Of a stretch of DNA of 64,000 nt, positions 11,313 to 18,690 are shown piece by piece. Made by a program: the position numbers and the translations under genes. The DNA is from Actinopolymorpha pittospori (lineage in GTDB: Bacteria; Actinomycetota; Actinomycetes; Propionibacteriales; Actinopolymorphaceae), in NCBI RefSeq assembly GCF_014873875.1, contig NZ_JADBEM010000001.1, positions 4,774,001 through 4,838,000 on the forward strand, written 5' to 3'. Under the pieces are notes generated by a model that was not told the DNA's origin, did not search any database, and worked only from the letters and a program-made list of their open reading frames with translations. Positions within the stretch are counted from its first letter, which is position 1; each line of letters begins with the position of its first letter.

Positions 11313-12347
11313 TCAGGACTCCGCCAGGGCCGCGGCGCGTTGGAGCGCCTGCCGCGCGGCGTCCGTACCGCGCCTGCCCATGCCGCAGGCCGTGGCCACG
11401 TCCACCGAGCGGCCGACGTAGCTCTCCACGATCCGCAGGATCCGGATCTGCTCCTCGAGGCCCTGGTCCTCGTGCACCAGTCCGGCGATGATTCGTAGGT
11501 CGGGTGGGAGCGACGCCAGTCGGCCCATGTCGCGGTAGAACGTCGACTGGGTCGCGGGCACCTGGTCGTCCGCGGCGAGCGGGAGGTGGACGTACTCGAG
11601 GTCCCGGCCCCGCGGCCAGGAGCGGACGAGCGCCCGGGTCAGCGCGACCAGGGGAGCCGTGCTGGTCAGTCGCTTTAGGGCCCTGTGGTTGAGGTCGCCG
11701 AGACACAGGTGGATACCGAACCGGGACCCGGGAGGTGCCGCGGCCACCAGCCGCACCGCGGACGCCGCCAGGAAGTTCGCGGCCAGTCCCCGCAACGGCG
11801 TCGGTGCGGTCGCGACCATGATCAGCTCGACCGGGATCTCCAACTGGAACAGCACGTCCCGTTGGCTCCACGTCGCGATCTCGCCCATCTCCGCGGCGAG
11901 TGCGTCGCGGAAGAGGGTGCGCTTGGTGAAGGCGCCGACGGTGCCGAACGTGAACAGCCCCAGATCGAGGTCGCCGGGGATGCCGACCTGGAACGTGAGC
12001 TGGTCGAGGGCGTTCTGGGTCCGGATCTCGCGGAAGTCCAGGTAGCTCGCCTTGGCCGCGGCCGCGTGGCCCGTGTCGATGGCGGCGCTGGAGAGTCGGC
12101 GACCCGGCTTCACCTTGAACAGCGGGCGATTGTCGTATCCGGACCAGTCGCCGTGCCGGGCGAGCTCGAGGTCGGGGTGGCGGCGAAACGCCTCCACGAT
12201 GTGCACGATCCAGTTTCGCCGGTCACCGACGTCGCCGTCGGGCAGGCTACGCAGGTAGCGACCGCGTTCGTTCGCGGTGGTGGTCATCGCCTGACGGGTG
12301 TCGTCGGCCGGGTAGCTGCCGACGAGATGGACGGAACGACTCGCCAA
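11313..12347 (-). CDS. Conserved hypothetical protein, possibly MetE/UROD-like TIM barrel
   Basis: 344 residues from TTG 12347, which has a GGAGA ribosome site six bases upstream. The opening VHLVGSYPADD resembles the GS-x-PR entry of cobalamin-independent methionine synthase and uroporphyrinogen-decarboxylase-type barrels. The later PVELIMVATAPTPL, FGIHLCLGDLNHRAL and ATACGMGRRG segments fall where those barrels place ligand residues. I cannot see the zinc-binding His/Cys set of true MetE, so no reaction is assigned. It ends 26 bases past the secA terminator, converging with secA. Confidence 0.6.
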   Translation of the reverse strand: MASRSVHLVGSYPADDTRQAMTTTANERGRYLRSLPDGDVGDRRNWIVHIVEAFRRHPDLELARHGDWSGYDNRPLFKVKPGRRLSSAAIDTGHAAAAKASYLDFREIRTQNALDQLTFQVGIPGDLDLGLFTFGTVGAFTKRTLFRDALAAEMGEIATWSQRDVLFQLEIPVELIMVATAPTPLRGLAANFLAASAVRLVAAAPPGSRFGIHLCLGDLNHRALKRLTSTAPLVALTRALVRSWPRGRDLEYVHLPLAADDQVPATQSTFYRDMGRLASLPPDLRIIAGLVHEDQGLEEQIRILRIVESYVGRSVDVATACGMGRRGTDAARQALQRAAALAES

Positions 12348-12653
12348 GGCCGTCTCCTGTGGAGGTGTCGGGCGACGAGTCGAGGACCCGTCGCACTGGG
12401 ACCGCAGCGTACTGAGACAGCATTTCGTGGCCCGGTTAAACGGAGCGAAACGTCAAGAGTCGGACGACATCGAGGTTCGACGAACGCCGGAGGGGCTGGC
12501 GAACCGGTCGGCTCGCCAGCCCCTCCCTGCTTGTCACACGGCCCCGTGTGGTGTGCAACCCCCGTGTGGTGTGCACCCCGTTGGTGCCGCCCGACCCGGT
12601 GCGGATACGTCCCCCGTGCACCGGGCCAGCGGCCGTCTTCGTGTGCGCGGACG
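12348..12653. other. Intergenic region with a hairpin and a short tandem repeat
   Basis: 306 bases without a gene, between two minus-strand genes. It contains the terminator hairpin at 12489-12526 and, at 12542-12576, two tandem copies of CCCCGTGTGGTGTGCA at an 18-base period. The side next to 12347 probably holds the promoter of the downstream minus-strand gene, but no promoter is obvious. Confidence 0.5.
12489..12526 (-). terminator. Terminator downstream of the Rv3235-like gene
   Basis: Perfect 14-base-pair stem GGAGGGGCTGGCGA (12489-12502) with complement at 12513-12526 and a 10-base loop, about 130 bases beyond the stop of the minus-strand gene at 12654. Confidence 0.7.
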
Positions 12654-13265
12654 TCAGCCGAGCTGAAGCGCCGTGCACCGCCAGCGGCCGTCCAGGCCTT
12701 CGAGGCGTACGGCGACTGCGCGGGACCGCCCACCGTGCCTGACATGGATGGCCGCCTCGGCAACGCCGTCGCGTGGTTCGCAGACGTGGACGGAGCGGAC
12801 CATGGCCCGGTCGCGGCCCGGTCGCTGGGACGCGCCGGCGGCCGGGGCGAGCGTGTGTACCCGCGCGAGCACGTCGTTGTAGACCCGGTCGTTGGTCCAC
12901 CGCAGCAGCTGAGCGACCGGCCGGTCACCGGCGAGGACTTCTACCAGCGCCTGGACGAACCGGCCGGACCAGGACCGCGGGTCCGGCAGGGCGACCCGCG
13001 GGGTCTGCTGCGGTGCGAAGAACGGGTCCTCCGACTCGCGGTCGGTCTCTCGGCCGCCGACGACGCTCAGGTGTCGCGCGGCCGGGGCGCGCTCGGCGAC
13101 GGACAGGTCGAGTGCCAGCGATCCGTGCGTCAGCGGCTCGCTGCGTCGGCCGACGCGGGTCTCGTCGTCGTAGGCGGGTTCGGTGGCTGGCGTCGGGAGC
13201 CGGTGGGGAAGCTGCCGCACGGTGCCTCGCTGCCGAGGTCTTGCCGGGCTCTGGGTGACAGTCAT
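12654..13265 (-). CDS. Rv3235-family conserved actinobacterial protein
   Basis: 203 residues, ATG 13265 with a GGGGGATC ribosome site. The first 90 residues are low-complexity and probably disordered. The C-terminal 110 residues form the conserved domain: LPDPRSWSGRFVQALVEVLAGDRPVAQLLRWTNDRVY and a final AVRLEGLDGRWRCTALQLG. Homologues are found next to secA in many actinobacteria (Rv3235 in Mycobacterium tuberculosis). The function is not known. There are no membrane segments, and it lies 43 bases downstream of the LysM gene on the same strand, probably in one operon. Confidence 0.8.
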   Translation of the reverse strand: MTVTQSPARPRQRGTVRQLPHRLPTPATEPAYDDETRVGRRSEPLTHGSLALDLSVAERAPAARHLSVVGGRETDRESEDPFFAPQQTPRVALPDPRSWSGRFVQALVEVLAGDRPVAQLLRWTNDRVYNDVLARVHTLAPAAGASQRPGRDRAMVRSVHVCEPRDGVAEAAIHVRHGGRSRAVAVRLEGLDGRWRCTALQLG

Positions 13266-13308
13266 CGGTGATCCCCCGAATCGATGTGGTCGTGGTCGTG
13301 GAGCACGG

Positions 13309-14127
13309 TCAGGACTGCGGTGGAGTGAGAATCTGACCAGGCAGGATCAGGTCGGGGTTGTCTCCGATGACCTGCCGGTTGGCGTCGTACCACCGGTGCC
13401 ATTCGTGGTTGATGTCGGCGTTGCTCGCTCCCTCGGGGAGGTGCTGCCTGGCGATGTCCCACAGGTTGTCGCCGCGCTTCACGACGATCTGCTGGTGGGA
13501 CTCGGTGTCGCGCGTCGATGGGCGGGTGATCGGATCCTTGGTCACCGGGCGTTCGGGGTTGGGAAGCCCGGCCCGGTCGGCGGCCGGACGGTCGGAGGTC
13601 GGACGGTCGGGCATCGGGAGCTGGCCGCCGAGTACGTCGTTGCCACCGGGCCGATCGAGATCGGGGAGCTGGATGCCGCCGGGCAGTTGGCTGTCGATGC
13701 TCCCCGGACGGTCGAGGCTCGGCAGCAACTGCGCGGAGGCCGCCGTCGCCTGAGTCGGCTGGTCGACCGTCGCCGCGTGGGCGGGGAGTGTGCCGAGGAC
13801 GGGACCGGCCGCGACCGAGAGCCCGAGGGCGAAGCGGGCCGCCCGGCGATAGACGGCGGGCGTCAACCGCTCGGCCATCGCGCCACAGGCCGCACCGACG
13901 GCGCCCGGGATGACGGACAACGCCATGAGCACGGTGCCGAGCGCCAGCCAGGCGAAGCAGGCCCACGCGAGCACGGCGACGAAGAAGATCAGGAGCGCGT
14001 CGAACGTCGGATTGTCGTCGCGTACGGCCGTCCAGCTGCCGGCGGTGAGCCACTGGAGGGCCCAGGCGCCGACCACGAATGCGAGGAGCACACCGATGGG
14101 TGAGACCACTCGGCGGATGATCCTCAT
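13309..14127 (-). CDS. Membrane protein with C-terminal LysM domain
   Basis: 272 residues from ATG 14127, which has a TGGAGG ribosome site seven bases upstream; an ATG at 14160 would lie inside the repeat operator and lacks a site. Two or three hydrophobic segments (residues about 6-30, 45-70 and 95-115) are followed by a Pro/Asp-Arg-rich linker with repeated DRP units. The LysM domain is near residues 213-272 (VVKRGDNLWDIARQHLP to PGQILTPP). LysM binds the GlcNAc-MurNAc chain, so the protein likely tethers membrane and wall. It probably shares a transcript with the Rv3235-like gene. Confidence 0.82.
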   Translation of the reverse strand: MRIIRRVVSPIGVLLAFVVGAWALQWLTAGSWTAVRDDNPTFDALLIFFVAVLAWACFAWLALGTVLMALSVIPGAVGAACGAMAERLTPAVYRRAARFALGLSVAAGPVLGTLPAHAATVDQPTQATAASAQLLPSLDRPGSIDSQLPGGIQLPDLDRPGGNDVLGGQLPMPDRPTSDRPAADRAGLPNPERPVTKDPITRPSTRDTESHQQIVVKRGDNLWDIARQHLPEGASNADINHEWHRWYDANRQVIGDNPDLILPGQILTPPQS

Positions 14128-14148
14128 GGGTTGGCCTCCAAAACGTTC

Positions 14149-14171
14149 GTTTGCTTCCATTTGCTTTCATA
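14149..14171. promoter_or_regulatory. Tandem TTTGCTT operator over the LysM -10 region
   Basis: Two direct 10-base repeats, TTTGCTTCCA (14150-14159) and TTTGCTTTCA (14160-14169), one helical turn apart. They overlap the -10 and the expected start of transcription of the LysM gene, which is a position typical of repression. Confidence 0.55.
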
Positions 14172-14195
14172 CTCTGACGTTGGCTGAACTGTCAA
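14166..14195 (-). promoter_or_regulatory. Vegetative-type promoter of the LysM gene
   Basis: On the minus strand TTGACA (14195-14190) and TATGAA (14171-14166) are separated by 18 bases, close to the -35/-10 consensus of the main sigma factor. The -10 lies 39 bases before the LysM ATG. Confidence 0.65.
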
Positions 14196-14413
14196 CTCAT
14201 CTGTGGGCGGTGGCCGCTACTGAGACCGCTCCGTGATCGTGTCCTGAGCTCCGTGACCTGCGCGTTCGTCCGGATGTGGGGGCGGGCTGAACGTTTGGTG
14301 ACGAGCCGGGTCCAGTCCCGCGGTGCCGTCCGTGAGTCCTCGCAGCCGGTTCCGGAGCCCTCGTGAGCACCCGATCAGAGCCGTTTTGAGACCGACAAGT
14401 CGCCGAATCGTGC

Positions 14414-14434
14414 GTTTGCCTCCATTTGCTTCCG
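14414..14434. promoter_or_regulatory. Second tandem TTTGC(C/T)T site
   Basis: TTTGCCTCCA (14415-14424) and TTTGCTTCCG (14425-14434), again at a 10-base period and nearly identical to the site at 14149. It lies about 100 bases upstream of the plus-strand barrel-repeat gene. Confidence 0.5.
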
Positions 14435-14535
14435 GCTGTCCACGACAACCTTCGCTGCGCTAGGCCGGGGCCGTCGCGGGCGTGTCAGTCACGCCGCGGC
14501 CTCCGGCGTGAGGGAGACCGCGTCAGGGAAGTACC

Positions 14536-15099
14536 GTGTGGCGGGTGCGCTGGGAAAATCTCTTCGCCGACCTCGACGCCCAGATGGAAGAGCTCGAGGC
14601 GGCCGAACTCGCGTCCGAGGTCGCCGACCGCACCCGCCGCGAGATCGCGTTGTTCCGCCTGGTCGACCGGCTCCGTGCCACGCTCGGCCATCCGGTCACC
14701 GTCTTCACCCTCGGCGGGGCCAAGGTCGCCGGACGCGTCGCGGGCGTGGGGGCCGACTGGCTGCTCGTCGCGGAGGACTTCCGCTTCGAGGTGCTACTGC
14801 CTCTGGACGCCCTCACCGGCATCACCGGGCTGGGCGGCATCACAGCTGCCCCCGGAAGTGAGGGAAAGGTCGCCGCGAAGCTGACCCTCGCCTACGCGTT
14901 GCGGGGGATCGCCCGCGACCGCGCGACAGTGGCGGTCGCGCTGCGGGACGCCACGGTGGTCACCGGAACGATCGACCGGGTGGGTGCGGACTTCTTCGAG
15001 ATGGCCGAGCACGGGCCGGCGGAGATCCGTCGGGCGCGTGACATCCGCAGCGTGCGGACGGTGCCGTTCGCGGGTGTCGCGTTCGTACGCCGGTCCTGA
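14536..15099 (+). CDS. Conserved hypothetical protein with two small-barrel repeats
   Basis: 187 residues from GTG 14536 (AGGGAAG ribosome site). After a helical N-terminus (residues 1-50, rich in Glu/Ala) come two similar segments of about 60 residues. Residues about 52-105 contain GHPVTVFTLGGAKVAGRVAGVGADWLL, and residues about 115-185 contain DRATVAVALRDATVVTGTIDRVGADFFEM. The shared pattern V-xx-L-x-G/D-x-x-V-x-G-x-V-x-x-VGAD-W/F looks like duplicated Sm-like or SH3-like small barrels; this is my reading of the repeat, not a database match. Homologues in this position are annotated as hypothetical. No signal peptide or membrane segment. Confidence 0.7.
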   Translation: MWRVRWENLFADLDAQMEELEAAELASEVADRTRREIALFRLVDRLRATLGHPVTVFTLGGAKVAGRVAGVGADWLLVAEDFRFEVLLPLDALTGITGLGGITAAPGSEGKVAAKLTLAYALRGIARDRATVAVALRDATVVTGTIDRVGADFFEMAEHGPAEIRRARDIRSVRTVPFAGVAFVRRS

Positions 15100-15145
15100 G
15101 CCGTCGCTACCGACCCCACATGTTGGAACCCGGGGCGGACTCGCC

Positions 15146-15379
15146 CTAGAACTCCTCGGCCTTGCCGTAGGGATGGGTGGAGATGAAGTCGCGGGTCTCG
15201 GAGTACATCCGCTCGATGTAGGTCTCCAGGGCGGTCGCCTCGACCCGCCACTGGCCGCGTCCACCGATCTTGATCGCCGGGAGCTCACCGCTGCGTACCA
15301 AGGCATAGGCCTGCGCGGCGGAGATGTTGAGGACTTCGGCAACATCGGCCAGCTGCAGGAACCTTGGCATGCCAGGCAA
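15146..15379 (-). CDS. Small excisionase/MerR-type helix-turn-helix DNA-binding protein
   Basis: 77 residues from TTG 15379, chosen because AAGGAG lies six bases upstream; an ATG at 15370 would give 74 residues but sits too far from that site. The core LQLADVAEVLNISAAQAYAL-VRSGELPAIKIGGRGQWRV is the HTH_17 fold of AlpA/excisionase/BldC-like proteins: recognition helix followed by a wing. Such one-domain proteins often bind repeated direct half-sites cooperatively. The tandem TTTGCTT repeats upstream of this gene and of the LysM gene are therefore candidate targets. No mobile-element gene is nearby, so a chromosomal regulator is more likely than a phage excisionase. Confidence 0.8.
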   Translation of the reverse strand: MPGMPRFLQLADVAEVLNISAAQAYALVRSGELPAIKIGGRGQWRVEATALETYIERMYSETRDFISTHPYGKAEEF

Positions 15380-15423
15380 TGGGATCTCCTTCCGGGCGTG
15401 GGTGCTTCGCAAGTCTGCCACGC

Positions 15424-15450
15424 GTTTGCTTGCGGTTGCGTTTGCTTGTC
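15424..15450. promoter_or_regulatory. TTTGCTT repeats upstream of the HTH gene
   Basis: TTTGCTTGCG (15425-15434), an imperfect GTTGCG (15435-15440) and TTTGCTTGTC (15441-15450), 45-70 bases upstream of the HTH start. The same heptamer forms the tandem sites at 14149 and 14414. Confidence 0.5.
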
Positions 15451-15454
15451 CACA
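15446..15454 (+). promoter_or_regulatory. DnaA box TTGTCCACA
   Basis: Exact match to the 9-mer preferred by actinobacterial DnaA, overlapping the last TTTGCTT repeat. Confidence 0.5.
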
Positions 15455-15576
15455 GGTCCGTGGAGCCGTTCCAACCGGTTTGCCCCACCCTCCGGTACCC
15501 CGGTTCGGGCCCAACCGATCATTTCCCTGGGCGTCCATGGTCCAGCCGCCCGGATCAGGCCACCCGCGACGTGGGG

Positions 15577-15585
15577 TTATCCACA
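15577..15585 (+). promoter_or_regulatory. DnaA box TTATCCACA
   Basis: Exact match to the general consensus DnaA box, same orientation as the one 131 bases to its left. Confidence 0.5.
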
Positions 15586-15703
15586 GTCCGCAAATCTTCA
15601 GGAGGTGGACTGGGCGCCCGTAACCATTGGTGTCGTACTGTGTCCGACATCTTGTGACGTATTCCGTGACCCGTGTTGACCCCCAGAACCCGGAGGAGAG
15701 ACC

Positions 15704-16378
15704 TTGTCGGACGCGCCGTCGCCCAAGGCCACGCGGCAGTCGCGGCCCCGGTGGCTCGACCCCAAACTCTTCCTCGGCATCCTGCTGGTGCTCGCCTCGA
15801 TGGCCCTCGGGGCACGGGTCATCGCGCAGTCCGACAAGACCGCCGAGGTCTGGGCGCTCAAGGACGACACGACTCTGGCGCCGAGCGCGACCCTCACGCA
15901 GAGCATGCTCGTGGCGCGCAGCGTCCGGTTCACCAGCCAGGAGGACGCCAACCGCTACGTCTCGGCCTCGGCGAAGATCCCGGACGGCGCCCGGATGGTG
16001 CGCGCGGTCGGCCCGGGTGAGTTCCTTCCGCGTGACTCCTGGACGGCCAAGGCCGACGAGCAGTTGCGTGACGCGCCCATTCCGATCGCCGCTTCGGACA
16101 TGCCGAAGTCGATCCGCCGAGGCGACCGCGTCGACGTCTACGTCGTTCCCGCCAACGACAACAAGTTCCGTCCCTCGCGCGGCATTCTCGCGGCCAGCAA
16201 CGTCATCGTCGTCGACCTTCCCACCGGGGGCGGCCTCAGCAGCGGCGGCGACGCGAGCGCCACGATCCGGGTGGCTCTCGACCAGGTGACCAAGGGGTTC
16301 ACCCTGGAGCAGTTGGTCGGTGACGTCACCAACGGCAAGGCCGTCATCATCAAGCACGTCGCGCCGGAGGTGAGGTGA
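15704..16378 (+). CDS. CpaB/RcpC-like SAF-domain protein (Flp pilus assembly)
   Basis: 224 residues from TTG 15704 with a GGAGGAGAG ribosome site. One N-terminal membrane helix (about residues 22-42) is followed by an extracellular SAF-like region where the repeated LVARSVRFTS, GEFLPRDSW and PKSIRRGDRVDVYVVP segments match the CpaB pattern. CpaB/RcpC proteins belong to the outer part of Tad/Flp pilus systems. It is followed four bases later by a CpaE-like ATPase gene, which supports a pilus or surface-assembly role, although the rest of the tad genes lie 40 kb away. Confidence 0.82.
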   Translation: MSDAPSPKATRQSRPRWLDPKLFLGILLVLASMALGARVIAQSDKTAEVWALKDDTTLAPSATLTQSMLVARSVRFTSQEDANRYVSASAKIPDGARMVRAVGPGEFLPRDSWTAKADEQLRDAPIPIAASDMPKSIRRGDRVDVYVVPANDNKFRPSRGILAASNVIVVDLPTGGGLSSGGDASATIRVALDQVTKGFTLEQLVGDVTNGKAVIIKHVAPEVR

Positions 16379-16382
16379 CGCC

Positions 16383-17687
16383 GTGAGCCTTCCCGTCCTG
16401 ACCGCGGTCACCGGGGCCCAGTGGGAGTCCGACCTGGTCTCCGCGCTGGAACGCAGCCCGCTCGGGCTCGACGTCGTACGTCGTTGTGTCGACCTTCCCG
16501 ACGTCCTCGCCACGGCGCAGTCGGGCCAGGCACGGGCGGTCCTGCTGTCGGCCGACCTGCGCCGGCTGGACCGTGACGCGGTGGGCCGACTGATGGCCGG
16601 CGGGGTGGCCGTCGTCGGTGTGGTGACGCCGGGCGATCTCGCCGGAGAGGACCGGCTCCGCCGGCTCGGCATCACCCAGGTGGTGCCGGCCGACGCGCCC
16701 GCCGACGTGCTCGCCGGCGCGGTTGCGGAGGCGGTGGAGCTCGCGCAGGTCGCTGGCCCGACGCCGATCACCGAGTTCGCGATGTCCAACCCGCGTGGCA
16801 GCATGCCGACGCTGCCGCCGGCCCAGGACGTCCCGGCTTTCGAGACCACCACCGGCACCGGACAGATGGTGGCCGTCTGGGGCCCCACCGGGGCGCCCGG
16901 CCGGACCTCGGTCGCGGTGACACTGGCCGCCGAGCTCTCGCTGTTCGGCGTACCCACGCTGCTCGCCGACGCCGACGTCTACGGCGGGGTGGTGGCGCAG
17001 GCACTCGGCCTGCTCGACGAGGCGCCCGGGCTCGCGGCCGCCTGCCGGTCCGCCAACAACGGCAGCCTCGACCTGCCGGCACTGGCCCGGCACGCCCGCG
17101 AGGTGCTCCCGCGGCTGCGCGTCCTGACCGGGATCCAGCGCGCCGACCGATGGCCGGAGCTTCGGGCGACGGCCCTGGAGCAGGTGTGGGAGCTGTCCCG
17201 GCAGCTCGCGGCGGCGATCGTCGTCGACTGCGGCTTCTGCCTCGAACAGGACGAGGAGATCTCCTTCGACACGGCGGCGCCCCGCCGTAACGGCGCGACG
17301 CTCACCACGATCGAGCTCGCCAACACCGTCGTCGCGGTCGGTGCGGCCGATCCGGTCGGTCTGCAGCGGCTGATCCGGGGCATCGAGGAGTTGCGCGACG
17401 TCGTGCCGGGCGCCGTCATCCGGGTGATCGTCAACGGGGTCCGCAAGGGACCGGTCGGCGGTGACGCGGAGGGCCAGATCCGCGACGCCCTGCGGCGCTA
17501 CGTCGGTATCGACTCCGTGGTGTGCGTTCCCTACGACCGTGCGTCGTTCGACACGGCGCTCGCGCAGGGGCGCACCCTCGCCGAGGTCGCACCCAAGTCG
17601 GCGGCGCGGGCGCCGCTTCGTTCGCTGGCCGCCGAGCTGATGGGGATCGCGCTGCCCAAGCAGCGACGGCGGGCGAAGAAGCGCTGA
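16383..17687 (+). CDS. CpaE/TadZ-like MinD-family ATPase with altered Walker A
   Basis: 434 residues from GTG 16383, ribosome site GGAGGTGAGG overlapping the end of the SAF gene. Residues 1-120 look like the receiver-like (non-phosphorylated) N-terminal domain of CpaE. The MinD/ParA-type domain starts near residue 160. Its Walker A is WGPTGAPGRTS: the GKT lysine is Arg. An ADADVYGG segment matches Walker A-prime/switch positions and VVDCGFCLE the Walker B region. TadZ/CpaE proteins place Tad pilus machinery at a cell pole, and several have deviant P-loops. The C-terminus is basic. It forms an operon with the SAF gene and the sigma factor. Confidence 0.82.
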   Translation: MSLPVLTAVTGAQWESDLVSALERSPLGLDVVRRCVDLPDVLATAQSGQARAVLLSADLRRLDRDAVGRLMAGGVAVVGVVTPGDLAGEDRLRRLGITQVVPADAPADVLAGAVAEAVELAQVAGPTPITEFAMSNPRGSMPTLPPAQDVPAFETTTGTGQMVAVWGPTGAPGRTSVAVTLAAELSLFGVPTLLADADVYGGVVAQALGLLDEAPGLAAACRSANNGSLDLPALARHAREVLPRLRVLTGIQRADRWPELRATALEQVWELSRQLAAAIVVDCGFCLEQDEEISFDTAAPRRNGATLTTIELANTVVAVGAADPVGLQRLIRGIEELRDVVPGAVIRVIVNGVRKGPVGGDAEGQIRDALRRYVGIDSVVCVPYDRASFDTALAQGRTLAEVAPKSAARAPLRSLAAELMGIALPKQRRRAKKR

Positions 17688-17696
17688 GGCACGCCC

Positions 17697-18650
17697 GTGG
17701 GCGCGACGAGCGGCGGGCCTGAGCGGGGTGCGCAGATTCTCCAGGCCGAGCGCCCACGGCTGTTCGGACTCGCCTACCGGCTGCTCGGCTCCGCCGCCGA
17801 GGCCGAGGAGGCCGTACGCGACGCGCTGGCCGCGTGGCACGACGCCGCTCCGGCCGAGAGCGACTCCCCGCGGGACTGGCTGGGGAAGACGGTCACCCAG
17901 CTCTGCCTGCACCGGCGGACGGCGGCCCGCGCGCGCCGGGACGCCTACGTCGGGCCGTGGCTGCCCGAGCCGGTCGCCACCGAGACGGGCGCGCTGGGCT
18001 CGCTGGAGAACGCCGAACAGAAGGGCCTCGTGTCCTTCGCCACGATGACGCTGCTGGAACGCCTCAATCCGATGGAGCGCGCGGTCTTCGTACTCCGCGA
18101 GGCCCTCGGCGCGAGCTACCGCGAGATCGCCCGGATCCTGGACCTGTCCGAACCCAACTGCCGGCAACTGGCGAGCCGGGCCCGCGGTCGGCTCGGGAGT
18201 CACCGCACGCGTCTCGAGGTCGGCGGCGCCGAACGCCGGCGGTTGCTGGAACGCTTTCTCGCCGCGGCCCGCATCGGCGACCTGGCCCGGCTGGAGCAGT
18301 TGCTCGCCGTGGACGTCGTCGCCTGGATCGACGGCGGAGGTCGGGTTCCCGCGGCGCTTCGGCCGATCCTGGGCCGAGCCCAGGTCGCGCGCTACATCAG
18401 CGGGGGATACGCCCGGGTGGGTGCCGTGGCGGTGCGGCCGTTGGAGATCAACGGCCAGACCTCACTCGTGGCGACGGCTCCCAGCGGTGCCCTGGTCGGG
18501 GTGAGCGTGGTCGAGATCGCGGGCAGCCAGATCAGCCAGATCAGGAGCGTGGTCACCCCCGACAAGCTGCGTTACCTCGCCGGCCAGCTCACGCAGGCAC
18601 GTACGCCGCGGGAAGGTCGGGTTCGCGCACGCCTCGACCAGGAACCCTAG
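17697..18650 (+). CDS. ECF41-type sigma factor with C-terminal SnoaL-like domain
   Basis: 317 residues from GTG 17697, nine bases after the CpaE-like gene. Residues 1-75 are sigma region 2, and 100-165 region 4 (LNPMERAVFVLREALGASYREIA). The three ECF41 hallmarks are visible: WLPEP at 88-92 in the linker, DGGGR at 212-216, and a variant TPDKL at 287-291 (usually NPDKL). ECF41 factors use a fused SnoaL-like tail to modulate their own activity in place of a separate anti-sigma factor. Their usual neighbour is a carboxymuconolactone-decarboxylase, oxidoreductase or epimerase gene; none is here. Confidence 0.87.
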   Translation: MGATSGGPERGAQILQAERPRLFGLAYRLLGSAAEAEEAVRDALAAWHDAAPAESDSPRDWLGKTVTQLCLHRRTAARARRDAYVGPWLPEPVATETGALGSLENAEQKGLVSFATMTLLERLNPMERAVFVLREALGASYREIARILDLSEPNCRQLASRARGRLGSHRTRLEVGGAERRRLLERFLAAARIGDLARLEQLLAVDVVAWIDGGGRVPAALRPILGRAQVARYISGGYARVGAVAVRPLEINGQTSLVATAPSGALVGVSVVEIAGSQISQIRSVVTPDKLRYLAGQLTQARTPREGRVRARLDQEP

Positions 18651-18690
18651 GTCTGTTCGCTGTCCACTGGGGTCGCGTACGGAGCAGACG

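Larger units (their letters stand above)
14128..14535. other. Divergent intergenic region with repeat operators
   Basis: 408 bases between the minus-strand LysM gene and the plus-strand barrel-repeat gene. It holds the LysM promoter, and two nearly identical tandem TTTGCTT sites at 14149-14171 and 14414-14434. An 83-codon frame on the minus strand in the middle has no ribosome site or family resemblance and is not called. Confidence 0.6.
15380..15703. other. Divergent intergenic region with TTTGCTT repeats and DnaA boxes
   Basis: 324 bases between the minus-strand HTH gene and the plus-strand SAF gene. It holds TTTGCTT repeats at 15424-15450 and two 9-base DnaA-type boxes at 15446-15454 and 15577-15585. 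The SAF ribosome site GGAGGAGAG lies at 15691-15699. Confidence 0.55.

Noticed and set aside
12542-12576. Tandem GTGTGGTGTGC repeats considered as a CRISPR fragment
   Set aside because: Only two copies at an 18-base period without spacers, and no cas gene.
14197-14448. 83-codon minus-strand frame between the LysM and barrel-repeat genes
   Set aside because: No ribosome site, no family resemblance, and it overlaps the promoter and operator elements.
15146-15379. HTH protein as a phage or integrative-element excisionase
   Set aside because: No integrase, attachment-site repeat or other mobile gene is within reach, and the neighbours are conserved chromosomal genes.
15446-15585. DnaA boxes considered as a replication origin
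   Set aside because: Only two exact boxes and no dnaA, dnaN, gyrB or AT-rich unwinding element nearby.
15146-16957. Long minus-strand frame that would make the HTH protein 603 residues
   Set aside because: The extension lies antisense to the SAF and CpaE-like genes; the AAGGAG ribosome site marks the 77-residue start.
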